Source: Dermacentor variabilis
Taxonomy: Eukaryota > Arthropoda > Arachnida > Ixodida > Ixodidae
DNA length: 64,000 nucleotides
Assembly: GCF_050947875.1 (NCBI RefSeq)
Contig: NC_134572.1
Coordinates: 122,693,105-122,757,104, forward strand
Direction of reading: 5' to 3'
Position numbers and translations under genes: made by a program. Shown here one piece after another: positions 23,150 through 35,217 of the stretch. The notes below the pieces were generated by a model. It saw only the letters and a program-made list of their open reading frames with translations, did no database searches and was not told the origin of the DNA. How positions within the stretch are numbered: position 1 is the stretch's first letter; each line of letters starts with the position of its first letter.

Positions 23150-24129
23150 ATGGTCATGTTGTATGTAGGAACTGCATTGAAGGCACTGGGCAGTGCGCAT
23201 GGTGCTGGTGAAAGAGAAGAAGACGACGAGAAGTGCTCGCTTCCCCTTTTCGATATAGCGCCAACCTGTTTAAGCCTACCGCTACAACCTAGGACTAGTG
23301 CTGCTAGGCGAACACTCGCGTTGTATATATATTGCGTTGTTTTATATTGCGGAGAGCACGAATGCGCGCACTGGCACTACATGAAGAACAAAGATGAAGC
23401 AAAAAGCGCTGTTCCAAAAGGAACTCATTTATCACCCCTATAATAAAGTCTTCTACTAGTTGTGCAAAGTTTGTTTTAGTTTCCTGACGCATCGCCGATT
23501 GCATCGAGCCATCGCCACCTGGGACTAAGGAAACAACCAATTGCTAAAGAAAAAAACGCAAGGCCCTTCATAGACATCTACATAGAAGGAAGACTAGATG
23601 GATATGACAGCGTTTTTCTTTTGGTCTCCTGAATTGGGATTCACCTGTGAAAATATGCTTCACGAAGTAGACGAAAAAAATACGCTGACAGGTACCACTT
23701 TGTCGGTAAGCGTAGAGGCACACAACAAATCAGTTCTGCGGGATTCCGTAGAACTTATTTGTCATAATTTGTGCCCCTGTACTTAGAGTTGTCGATTAAT
23801 TCGCCCTTACAAAGCAATCTGCTAGCTTCGTGATTAACTCAGGTGGGAGAGCGACCACCCCGGAAAGGTGTTTGCCTCGCGTAAGAATCTCGGAACAATG
23901 TCAATGTTTCCTAAATTGCAAAGTTTTCTTCCAGAGAAACCCGTGTGGATTTCTCAGAAAGTACAAAGTCCTTATGGACTTTGTATTTTCTTACTACATT
24001 AGCGTGGATGAAAATTTACCCTTTCATACATGAATATTTAGGGCTGTATTTTTTTATTGTTGACCCAATTTCTGGGATCACCCATATCATGTAGCAGATT
24101 TCCACAGTCGGAGCTAGGTTACACACAGA
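23150..24129. other. No gene seen
   Basis: Non-coding. The frame at 23099-23443 runs out of the right arm of the fold-back and has no domain. No other signal was recognised. Confidence 0.5.
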
Positions 24130-24345
24130 AGCAGACATCAGTATTACTAAATGATTGAATAATTAACAAAGTTGCACAATTACCTCCTAAATTAAATACT
24201 TTACGGCCCAAATTGCAATTTACGAATTGCAGCTGTTCGTGTTGGAAAATCATATCCACTTAGCCCGAGTTTCGGCGACCACGCCTGTTTCGAGGTATGT
24301 GTTCCCGGAATTTCCGATGAAATGCATTGGTGTTCCTGTTATTTG
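24130..24345 (-). repeat. Dispersed MITE-like repeat, minus-orientation copy
   Basis: The reverse complement carries GGAACACCAATGCATTTCAT, then CCTCGAAAC, then ATTTAATTTAGGAGGTAATTG. The same phrase order appears on the plus strand at 61418-61640, and more diverged at 25045-25260. I recognise this as an abundant tick family. No ORF; ends are not resolved. Confidence 0.6.
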
Positions 24346-24699
24346 TGATTTATATCATTAAAAAAATGCGTTTTGTTAAAAAATTTAAGCGAACAACAAA
24401 ACATTTTCATTGCAGGTTTGATAGGCTGTATCTTAAAGCTGGTGCAAATTAAAAATTGATTCAGAGTGGATGTACCTTTTGTATGTAGCGATTTGAATTC
24501 ATATATTGCAATGCACACACTAAAGTAACAAAAACATTATTTGTGCAATTATATTGATTTTTCAATTATGAACTTTTATTTCAAATGTAAATACCGGACT
24601 CTTCGAGTTTCGAGTAGTGCAGCTCAATGAGAAGATTTGTGAGAATGCAAAAAGAACAGTCCCTGTAAGCCCATTTGCTCTCACTTGTATTGTGTGCAC

Positions 24700-25260
24700 G
24701 TGTAGGGTGTTTTTTTCTAGTTTCACCAAATGTTTAAACGTTGCCCATGGCAGATAGCACAATTCTAATCATTCATCTAAATTACTTGATGAAGCGGTTA
24801 TTACTTCTACTAGAAGTCAAAACGCTTAAGCATATAATTAGCATAATTGGGCTAATTACCTTTTTAACCACTTATATTACGGCACATTTTTCACCTAAGA
24901 AGTATAGGTAGTGAGCTTGCAATACGTATCCATTAAAAAGCTAATTCGCTCGATTGCACCAGTTTCGATACACGAATGTTCAAAGTGTCCGACTAAAGGC
25001 ACTGGAGTTCCAAGTACTTTTTACAAAAACGCTGTTTTCTACATTGAATCGCAAATGTAACTGGAACACCAATGCATTTCATCCAACAAATTGAACATTC
25101 ATATCTCTTAACAGCTGCAGTCAAGAAAATTTGTTTTAATTGAAATCGCTTTGCGAAGTCACTAGCTACAATTGGTAGATTAAAATATGTGCCGTCAAAA
25201 AATTAATAAAAAGATAATGAGCACAGTTATGTTAATTATTTACTTAGCGATGTAGACTTC
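24700..25260 (+). repeat. Dispersed MITE-like repeat, plus-orientation copy
   Basis: It begins around TAGGGTGTTTTTT, followed by TTTCACCAAATGTTTAAACG and TGGCAGATAGCACAATTCTA, which I recall from a very common tick repeat. Near 25057 it reaches the shared GGAACACCAATGCATTTCAT. Together with the inverted copy at 24130-24345 it makes a large, diverged inverted arrangement about 1.1 kb across. Confidence 0.6.
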
Positions 25261-28090
25261 ACGTAGAAGGAATGGCAGCTTCATCGAGCAATTTAAATAA
25301 CGGGATATAATTGTGATGTCTGTCACAGGTATTTCTTTCTTAAGTTGGGGCGCTAAAAAAAGAAACACCGTACAAATTTGTATACTAAACAGGCGATCGG
25401 AGTAGGCGAGGAAAGTGCTCTTTAATACTATAATATATATAATACTTATATGCATGTATTTAATATAATACTTTATAATATAATACTTTTATATAGTAAT
25501 TATTACTTGTATTATTATACTTATATTACTGTAATATTATACTTTATTATAAGAGTATATACATGGGAGTATTTGGGGCTCCAAGCTGAGGAAATCTTCA
25601 AATTTACCTGGCATGGAAATCGAAAATCATGAGAGGGGCTGACAGATGGAATAGCACACTGTGGTATAAAGGTTATAAAGAGGGATAAGGTGCCTCAGAA
25701 AGGCTGGCAAATGTTTCCATAAGAGGATCTATCGTCACCAAAGGCGGCCTCGTCATCCTCAGCATGTTAGCTTTAAAGGGTTAGTGCAGTGACGTCATGT
25801 GCGGTTGTTATCGGTGACGGCTGGTTGTAAAGGGAGAGACTTCAAGGAGAATGAGCGCTGTCGCCTTACGTCTGTGAGCGTTATTTCCAAGACGAGGGGA
25901 CGAGAGCGGGAGAGTGGGGATGCGGGGAGGAAAGAAAAATAAAAGGAGAGAAAAGGGAGGGCACCAGGAGGGAAAAAATGAAAGAACAAGAAAAAAGAGG
26001 GGCATGGGAGGATGTTGGGGAAGCGAGAGGTTAGGAGCATTTAGGGGTGTCGTTGTCGGCATGTTTTTGTGGCTTTAAAAGAGCCGGTCAGGCGGTCAGT
26101 GCACGAGTAACAAATAAAAGAAGACCAAAAACGACATCAGTTGAAAGAGTGGCTTTACTAAGGTAGTAGCAATGCGTCGACTAATTTTGAAGGAGTTAAG
26201 ATGGCGACAAGGAGTCTGGGGTGCAATGCATGGGGCAACTGGAAGGCAGCGGCATTGTCCTTCAAGGGGCATTAGCCCCAGTAGCTCAACGTAGGTGTCG
26301 TTACAGCGGTATACAGAAATGGCGATCCCCTGTGTTGCTGAGGCGGCGAAAAAAGTATACTCGCGTCTGGGACTTTGGAATGTCTTGGTGAGGGTGTTTC
26401 AGAAAATATAATAAGTAACGGAAAAAGGGGGGGGGGAACCGAAACCGGACTAACAAATGGGAGGGTGACCTGCGCATAAGCAGGCAGGGGCAGGTGTACT
26501 TGGGAAAAGGGGTTCGTACAGTTGATATAAACGTAAAAACATGAAAGAGTATGTTAAAGTGACTAGTAGACAGGCAAACAATTTTCGAAATGGAGGAATA
26601 GGTGAGGTTAAGAAATTAAGGTTAGCTGGTCGCATAATGTATTTTATGCCTTGGTTGACGATATGCTAACTTCAGATTTAAGTTACCGCTTTTAAAGATA
26701 CCGAGTTGCCACGTGGCAAATTAATTCCCGTCGGGTGTAGGCAATTAAACTTGTGTATGATGTATAATTCCGTGTATTTCCTTTCGCGAGGTGAACTGAA
26801 ATTTGTAGTATATAGAGCCTTGCATTGTCGAATATATTACCATGTTCATTAAAGTGGCAATGAACCACTTCTCGGAATCAAAAGCATTGTTTTCTTTCCA
26901 ACCTTGAAACTGAGAAAGTGACGTGCGTCGCATATGACGTAAACGTCGGGGCACAACAGAAAGAGATTACAGACGTCGTAAATTTCATCACACCCATCCA
27001 CCGGGGCTTCGGCAAATGACATATGGCATTGCGCCTTGAGCTTCAGCACAGTACGGGAAGGCCAAAGTGGAGCCCTGCCATAAAAAAAAACTGAAAGCCA
27101 ATCTGTTATCGCGAAAGGAGTTCGCCCTTCGAGCACTACGTGGCTTGCCCTGTGTGGCGAATAAAAATAATTTTTTGAGGTGTCTAAACCACAACTTCGC
27201 AAAGCGAGGAACGAGATAGTGAAATAGAACTGAAATGTTCGAACGGATACCGGCACGGTAGTAGGTTTTGCTCATGGGCTCAACTAAGAGAGCCGTAGCG
27301 ATCGCTCTCAAGACTCCTCGGCTATAAAGAAACGTACCATACAGAAAGAAGTAGCGAACTTTTTTATCTTTTCTGGACTCACTTTTCCTCCTGTCACAAA
27401 CCCTGTTCGTACTCTTCCGCTTTTATCCCCAGTCCGCATTCCCATTGAACGAGTAGAAGAGGATGGAAGGCCAAATTGATGCGGGTTTTCACCGGGTTTT
27501 ATTCGGAGTGAAAGACGTCGAAAATGGAAACCCAACGAAAAGTTTATTGCCAACAACTGACCAAAAGCAAGATGTAGCTGTGATGTAAGGAAAACAGGAA
27601 CTTGCTTGCCGTGCAAGACAAAAGGAAGGCATTGACTCGGGCAGAGAGGAAGCATTGCCTCATACACTTGTCCCCATTTCTTCTGTTTTTTCGAAAACTA
27701 TCTGTCGACTGTTTTATTGCGCTTTTGTACTCGGTGACAGAAGGAGTGGCAGGGAAGGTTTTATCTGGCCATGGGACTAAATAAAAATGGAAAACAGCAA
27801 GTATCAGCCGTACGCAATTTCTCCTGTATATGATTTTCTCAGTCTCATGTATAGCACCAGTGAGTCGCGATTGAAAGAGAATAGACATCGTCTTTGAAGA
27901 TGTGTTGAAGTTCCACTGCGTCATCTGCAGCAACAACCAAGCTGATTGTAAATGCACAGAAACAAGTAGATATAGGACGATGCGAAGAATTTATTTTTTT
28001 TCTCTTTTCTTTACGAAGTTGTTCTATAAAATCAGCAGCTACGCATTAAAAGAAATAAATATCTATGTCTTACGCAGCCAAACCAAAATC
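25261..28090. other. No gene seen; purine-rich patch at 25830-26040
   Basis: Near 25440-25560 the sequence is almost pure A/T. From 25830 to 26040 the plus strand is strongly purine-rich (GGGA/GAAA words). Several frames of 107-137 codons on the minus strand (26849-27957) overlap one another and show no domain, so I do not call them. Confidence 0.5.
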
Positions 28091-28099
28091 AAATCGTTC

Positions 28100-28275
28100 G
28101 GCACCCCCAGTGGGATAACTTCTCAGAACTTTTGAACGCCCGGTATGCTTTACGTTCACCCAACGCACAGTAAAGCACTGCGTCCCTATTGAAACGCAGC
28201 CGCCCTAGCCGGGATTTCACCCCTCGGCCTCGTGCTAAGTAGCGCAACGCCCTCTCCACTAAGCCACCGCCGCGA
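28100..28275 (-). mobile_element. Degraded Ruka-like SINE fragment
   Basis: On the minus strand the head reads GCGGTGGCTTAGTGGAGAGG, with a good A box. It is followed by AGCACGAGGCCGAGG, a B-box-like GGTGAAATCCCGGC, and a body matching GGCGG(C)CGCATTTCGATGGGG with substitutions. Identity falls off after about 150 bp. No TSD was found, so this is an old copy. Confidence 0.75.
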
Positions 28276-28904
28276 GTGGCGTAGCACAATGTGTATGAAG
28301 GTGTTGCTGTGTATCATACGAAGTCCATGTACAAGGAAGTGAAGAGCGAATTTCCTGGCTACATTGTTCATTTTGTTCAATATTACGATTCCTGACCAGT
28401 GCAGACGTCTTGATGAAGCCCAGGTACAGTGAGGCTAGCGGCCTTCTGTCTTCGCTATAAATAAATAACCCACTACGCTCTCCCTGTGTACGTCCGCTTC
28501 CCGGAGACATTCGCTATGAAAGCACCTGCTCAAAATGACCTGGAATAGGATATGTACTTATGGCACAGTTACACATGAATTGCACAAAAAAATATATCCC
28601 CGTGATTAGTAATTGCATCGATGGCAGCATGCCGCTCATTCTGCTCCCGCCTCCAAGCAAAAAAAAAAGAGAAGAAAGAAAACCACGCACACAATTCAAA
28701 TGGTTTTATGGCCTATAGGCACAAAAATGCACCGACCTCAGAAATATCGCCGATAATAAGAATTTCAATACAGCATGATTTAAGGGGTACTACGTTCAGT
28801 AGGTTTCCTGATGCGTTCATTGAAGATTTTCTGCGGACGGGGCACAGTTCACCTCTGAAACGCAAAGAGCTTGCTCAAAAGTACACTTTCGCCAGAACCC
28901 ATAT
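28276..28904. other. No gene seen
   Basis: Non-coding spacer with a poly-A run near 28661. No recognisable repeat or gene. Confidence 0.5.
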
Positions 28905-29205
28905 ACTGTGTCCCAGCTAATTTTAGCCAGGGTTTGAAATGTGTGAATGCCACGTAGCTCGACAGAATCAATATAACGTTGTTTGCCGTCGTTTGGAGAT
29001 AGATTATATTTTTTCATTCCGCCTAATTAGGTAATTATTCCTAACTAATTAGGCAACTTCACCAATATAACAAGTAGATGAAAAATGTCAATGAGAAAAT
29101 TGCAGACCAGCATGAAAAACTCCCGATGCGGGCTTCTGTTCCGCAATACGGGCTACATAAAAGTGTTTTTCCGAGCGTTGAACAAGCCCGCGAATACACG
29201 CAAGC
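28905..29205 (+). repeat. Dispersed tick repeat (GTCCCAGCTA family)
   Basis: It starts at TGTCCCAGCTAATTTTAGCC and contains a palindromic CCTAATTAG...CTAATTAGG pair at about 29023-29053. It continues with AATGAGAAAATTGCAGACCA and GCATGAAAAACTCCCGATGC. I recall this order from a widespread tick MITE-like family. It has no ORF, and its right boundary near 29205 is approximate. Confidence 0.6.
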
Positions 29206-29695
29206 TGCTGGAGTGACAACAATGGCGTGAATAATGAAATGGTGGAACTGGCATAACGACGCCGGTATGACGATGCTAAAATAATTACAATGGGAGGATG
29301 ACGACGGTCCGGCGACAATGGTATGACGATGCCGGAATGACGACAACAGCGTATCGACAAGGACATTGGATGACGACAATAGAATTACAACAAAACGACG
29401 ATCATCGAATGACCAAGACAGCATGACGGCGACTCTTTGGCGGCTACGCGATGACGATAACAGCATGGCAATAATACCCTGATGACGATGTAATGATAAC
29501 GACGGAATGATGACGATGGAACGACGTTGACGGTATGAAGACGAACGCTTAAAATGGCATCGTGCCGACGGCAATATAGCAAGACAGTGACAGGGACAAA
29601 GTGAAGACGGCGGAAGGATGACGATAACGTGACAACGAAGGAAAGATGAGAACAGCGCGAAGGCAATAAAATGACGACCGCATAACAAGAATGGC
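29206..29695. repeat. Cryptic minisatellite of GACGA/ATGACG words
   Basis: About 490 bp are built from imperfect ATGACGA, GACAACA and GGAATGACG words without a fixed period. The composition keeps one minus-strand frame open for 318 codons (29059-30015). Its product is a low-complexity Ser/His/Arg string with no domain, which I read as a by-product of the repeat rather than a gene. Confidence 0.65.
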
Positions 29696-32600
29696 CTGTT
29701 GATCATGGAGCTTATGTCCGCGCTTACATGCATCACCTGCCGCCGCGGACCATTTCGGCTCGCATTATATACCCTGCTTGTTTGCAATATGTTCGGTACA
29801 GGCCAATTGTGCAGCCAGCCGCCAGCAGGAATGGCAATTATAAGACGACCCGCGCATTTTGCAAGAGATAAACGGCGAGACAGCAGCCGCAGAAGTGGTA
29901 AAGTTGAAAAAAGAAGTAAACATAGCTTATATTTTAAAAGCAAAACTAATATGAATATTTCTAGTAATAGACACCTAATTTCATTCTCTTTGTGTTCAGT
30001 ACCTTCGCCTCGCAAAGCCTGTCACAAAAGAAGCACTTTCGACGTCATTGCAGAGGCAATGTCTTAACTTTTGCTTCCCTTTTTGGAGGGTGCTTCCGGT
30101 TGCACCACTATAAGGGTTTTCTCGCTCGCACACACTGGGGCCATGACGTCTAGCCTATCAAACCTAACGGCCTTAAGAGACCGTCCCCCTCTCCCCCTTC
30201 CAACCGGCTACCCCGTTTCAATTTCACTTCGAAAGTAGTGGCTATATGTTCTCGCCATCTCAATTTGCCCCATTTTCCTTTTCTATTTCCTTTCTTTCTC
30301 AATAATTCTCCCAAAGCATGTCCATTTGTTGCTTAGTGGTGTAACCCTCTGCACTGTCCTCCTCACCTTATTACGTCGATTTCTGCCGCAGTGTTCTTCG
30401 CTAGCCCTGTGTCCGCACTCACCTCATTGCTCACCGCGTGTACGCCTTCCTCTGCCTGCCGAAGTAATTCTTGGTCGTCTCAATAGGGACAAGAGCCTGT
30501 CATTCCCAGGAAACATACTCTAGTCACACGCACAGAATTGCGCTCAAGATTGCCTTGCTCTATTCCGTCGCTTTCCATCGGTCGTCTGCTCAAATGGTCG
30601 GATTGTACAGGCAAAGGAAAGTAATTTTGGTGAGCGCACCACCTCCATCCTATTTCTGATGTGCAATCGTTGAGCTTATGGGATACAGCCGCGATTTTTT
30701 GCCAACGATCACTACGGCAATTCAACGCGGCCACGAGGGCGAGACAGCTGGACAAATAGTTAGGAGGGTAAACCTAGACAGCGCGCTCGAAGGCAACTCC
30801 ACACAGTACTCTTGGGTGCAAAGGCGAGTACTGTGAGCAAAGATGGCCTCTTTGCTTGCCCACTGGTCCCACACTCGGTTTTATTTTCTGGTATCCATAT
30901 TCAGCGGCACTCTTCCTAAGTGAAGCTAGCGGATTTCTTAGACTAACCGAAAGCATGCGTACTCACCTCTTTCCTTTTGCTTCAAATGAACGTCCATACC
31001 TTTCGTGCAGGTAACGGGCTGAGTTACTAAAAAGAGAGATTCTTGTGCCTCTCCCCCAATAAATGCCACAGCTTTGTACTAACGCTCAAGACTCTTCCCC
31101 ACACTGACCTTTCTCTCGAAAGCACCGCACGGAATCTTCAGAAGAACTGCCGATGAGCAAGCAAGATTGATTGCGGGCAATTTAGTGCATTTACTTCATG
31201 GCCGTTCGATTTCCTTCCGATATTTTTTTTTCTTTTTCGCAGTTTTGCTCCTCAGAGGCTTCGCAGCTGAGGCAAGCAATCGTCGACGATAGGTCCTACT
31301 GTGCTGACGATACCATGCGGCGCGAAGATAGCAAGCTGCCATTATCTGCGACTACCAATAGAAGGTATGTAGGGTCCTGCATCGGAGGAAGAGGGAGGGG
31401 GGAAATGCACCAAATTATTACAGTCGTGTCGGAAAGGGTGGTTTGTTTTCTTTCATGTTGCTTTAAATGTGGAAAGGACTGCCCGTTTTCATTTTGTTGT
31501 TCAATATTTCGGGCTCTGTTACGTATTCTCAAGGCGAATTCTGTGATCAAGGTAATCCAGGGGTGGGTGCAACAGTGTTCAGCAGCGTTCGTACATAGAC
31601 GCTAAATTATTATACACTGTGAACTAAAACCCACTAAAATTTCGGCCACTCAGTTAAATTTCTATTTCAAACAATTATGGTAACTGCACAGCCACATCTT
31701 GAGGCACGATCAAAAAATTTTAGCATTATCACCACGTCCTCTCGATGTCACAAGGCAATAATAGTGCTGAGGCTGGAAATCTAAAAGGACAAACGGAAAC
31801 ACCTGATTTGGCAAACTTCTGCCGACTAAGCAAATAAGCGAAGCAACACTCACAGGAAGATGATATCGGCAACTATGGTCACAGGTCATAGGATGGGACG
31901 ACCATTCTAGAGTCTGTGAGCAAATTATAAATCTGTGATCATGTATTCCAAAGAAGTCGGGCCATTCCCAACCACCAAGTATCGTATCATGCTGCTATGG
32001 AGTCAATATTCTTCAATAAATACAAGAGAGAGAGAATGAAAAATGTCGTCTCAAGATTACACTTTTATCTTAGTGGCTCAATAAGCTTCCGAACACAACG
32101 AACATCAGTTTCTGGTTCTCGTCTACTGCACACAAACGAATTTTCACACTTCAAGTGAGCTTCTTTATTCTTGAAACTACAAGCAGGCGTAGAAATTATA
32201 TAATAAATTATTCCAGTAGATACATGTGTAATGTCATAACGTTCGTGCTAGCGAATTTTACACGTTTTGTTTCTGTAATGTGAGGAAGTAATTGTGTACA
32301 GGCAGATGGTAACAGCGGGCCATAATTCAAAATATATTTTCGCAACCTTGCAGTGTTCTTTCGAGGCACAGTGTTCTTTCGAGGAGACTCGAGCTCTAAT
32401 CTCCCACCGTTGAATTCAGAAGTTAACGTGCGTAAGATTTACACGTGCTCAGGGTTTCTTCCTGCAACACGTAATCTACCACAGCCTGATTTACGTTTGC
32501 TAGCAAGAGCCGGTGGAGGCGACCACGTCATGCTAGCTTTATTTGTCCAGTTCAACTATATCACAATCCAAGTGTAATATGCTGATACTTGACAGATAGC

Positions 32601-32837
32601 ACAAGGAGCGAAACTTTAGCGCTTTGGTAGCCGGCGGTGGTATGTCCGAAGACGATAACATTAAGTCATGTACGAAATAAAATAATGGGCACAGATATGG
32701 GGAGGCAGCGTAGACAAGCAGGTGCAACAGCAGCTTGATCGCACAAGTAAAATATGACGACACCATCAGGCATGGCAGCCGTGAAAATGTGACGACATCT
32801 TGAATAATAGCAGGCGCACGCCTGTATAAACGACCAT
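29696..32837. other. No gene seen
   Basis: Non-coding DNA with a pyrimidine-rich segment at about 30180-30460. Reading frames up to 135 codons (31198-31605) carry no recognisable domain, and I see no paired splice signals that would make an exon. Confidence 0.5.
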
Positions 32838-33392
32838 TTAATTCCTACGCGTAAGCCCAAGCTCTCTCTCTGTCCATTGCAATGTGTGTTGGGAGGAGCG
32901 CAGGCGTTCCCACATGCTATACTGCTGTTGCTTAGTTTGATCAAAAGATGGACGCATGCGCTCAAAATAAGCGGTGAATTCCTTGACACAATATCGTAGC
33001 AAGTGCTTCTGAAAACTGTTTCCTCCGCTCTCTAGGCTGTGTATTACAGCCCTACTGTTGGCACGCAAAGTTTCAGCCCTGGTTGCCCACAGGGAGGTCT
33101 CTTGGCTCTGCATCTTAATATATAGTCTACAATGTCGAAGTAACTCAAGGGCGTGTTACAATTATTTGAAACATTCCATGTAAACATTCCGTGATCCTCT
33201 TGATAAGTTTTGGCTGGACATGAGGAGGCCAGAGGAACTCTTACTCGAAATGTCTACAAGCAAATTAAAAGGATCACCACGGTCACTCTGGAACATGCGT
33301 CGCAGCCTGTATCTCATTACTACCGGTGACTCGCAAATTCTCCGTGTACACCTGTTACCACAGCGACACTCAAATCCTACAAAACCATACAA
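32838..33392 (-). pseudogene. Degenerate protein-like frame, origin unknown
   Basis: Two open segments on the minus strand, 33392-33162 and 33113-32838, are in the same frame. They are separated only by two closely spaced stops and about 14 sense codons. The second segment (91 codons) is rich in Gln, Arg and Ser with helical character, for example FQKHLLRYCVKEFTAYFERM. I recognise no domain. It could be a decayed transposon or host gene, or chance; the shared frame is the only reason to record it. Confidence 0.25.
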
Positions 33393-35217
33393 ACGTGCAA
33401 CCCTGCGAATATAAAATAAACGTCAGGCAAGAAACAAATCGGATTACGGGTCGTCGTTGTGCCCTCACGCAGAGGCAAACCACATTCGCGAATCAAGTAA
33501 AGCAGCGCGGACGTCGTGAAGTGGAACACTCGGTGGCGTGAGAGTTGCGTGCAGCAAAGTACAACAGCTAAAGCACAGCAAAAGCCAGCACCAGCAATCG
33601 GCGTTGGAAGACAAAGCGCCGAGGAAAGGGAAGTGAAAGGGGAAGCGTTGAGAAAGGTTGGAATAGTGAGGGCTGCTTGCCCTCCTATAACTTTAAGCTA
33701 AGATGTGGCCAAAGAACATGTGGCACAACAATTTCCGGACACGCCTGGGCAGTGATGTAAGGTGAAAATCGAAAGGGAAGTAAGGAGACGCTCGCCGCTA
33801 GATAATGTGGTCGCAAGAAGTAAAGGAAACGCTCTTTCAGTAGTGAGCAAATAAAGGAAAAAAAAGCAACGCGGTGGAACACCGACTGGAAACCTGGATG
33901 AGATATTGACGGGAACCAAGGGAAGACGCGGACAACGGAGCGAATTGACGACAACGGAGTGGCTACTACTAGGACAAAAAGTAAAGAACGAAGGAAGAAA
34001 GGAAAAAATAGAAAAGGAAAGCAACAAACAAATAGAGCAAGAGTGTGCGTACGTGGCCGATACGTTGGGTACGAGACAGGAGACAAAATAGAAGGGTGCA
34101 GCGAATGTCTAGTAGCCGAATAAATATGGTTCATCGACCGAAGCTGGCTACGGCCGTCGCCGTGAGATGTGAGGTTCAGCTGTGTGATAAAGAAAGCTAC
34201 ATAAAAAGCGAAGGTATTTTAAAGAAGGAAGGAAGCAGCCACGATAGGTGAGAACCAGAAAACGGCTCGGTGCGCCAAACATATCGCTGGTTTCTGAAAG
34301 AATGTCATAAAATACAGCCTCAATTTCTCTGTAGTTAAGAACTGCTCAGATGGCGTGGAAGGTTGCCGGCACAATCACCAAGCCATGAACTGAGGCCGGA
34401 AGAGTTGCACAGCCTGGCGAGGTGGGTTTTGCTGAGATGGAGCTGGTGGTTTCATTTTTCTCGCTCGGCTAAATGCTAGGGATTAATTTTTTTATCGTTT
34501 ACTTCAATTTCTTTAGAGTTTTGTTGGGTCCTTCGGCGTTATTAGATGTAAGTAACCTCGTAATGTGCAAACTGTGGCACCTTTCTTGCTTCCTGAATCT
34601 ACTGTCGCCTTTGCAAGCCACAGGCCTACAGGTACTGACGCAAGACTGCAGACAAGCACATTGGTCACTCACGCAGGCCCAAGGCACATACGGCAAGTAC
34701 GCTCAAGGAAGCAAGAAGCTCTTACATAGCCGTTGGCGCACGATACTATTGAACGCCACCCCCGAAGAACACACTCACAAAAAACCAAATTAATTTGGAC
34801 CGATCTCTTCCCCAACCTTTTTTGGTTTCTCGGAACTAAGCGTGAAAGCACGACGCCACGCTTCAGAACACAATAATATATCTCGCGATTACAAAGTCAG
34901 ATCGCTGTTTGTAAACAAACTACGAAGAAACAACATGAGATAAGCTTCAAGGAAATGAAAGAGCAATAGAAACTTCTTGGACAGCCCGGTGGGAAAGAAG
35001 TCAAACACTAAGGAATTTTTCGCCGTGAAATCCGTTACAGCCATGATCCGGTCTACCCCGCGACGACTGCCACGTTTCGACATAATCATACGCCTAGCAA
35101 GAAAGCGACCCTTTTGATTTACTTCGACTTTTCCTTCTACCTCTACTTCACCGCCGACTTGCTCTACTATTTGTTTTTTTTTACTGTTTGTTTGTTTGGT
35201 GGTTTGTTTGTTCTGTG
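33393..35217. other. No gene seen; plus strand purine-rich at 33560-34100
   Basis: From about 33560 to 34100 the plus strand is dominated by GGAAG and GAAAG words, which opens long minus-strand frames (149 and 109 codons) by composition. 35090-35210 is T-rich, with a run of TTTG units near 35180-35212. No gene is supported. Confidence 0.5.

Noticed and set aside
27308..27957. 119- and 137-codon minus-strand frames
   Set aside because: They overlap each other in different frames, show no domain, and lie in composition-biased DNA.
33685..34134. 149-codon Phe/Ser/Pro-rich minus-strand frame
   Set aside because: It is produced by a purine-rich plus strand (GGAAG/GAAAG words). The product looks like hydrophobic low complexity, not a membrane protein family.
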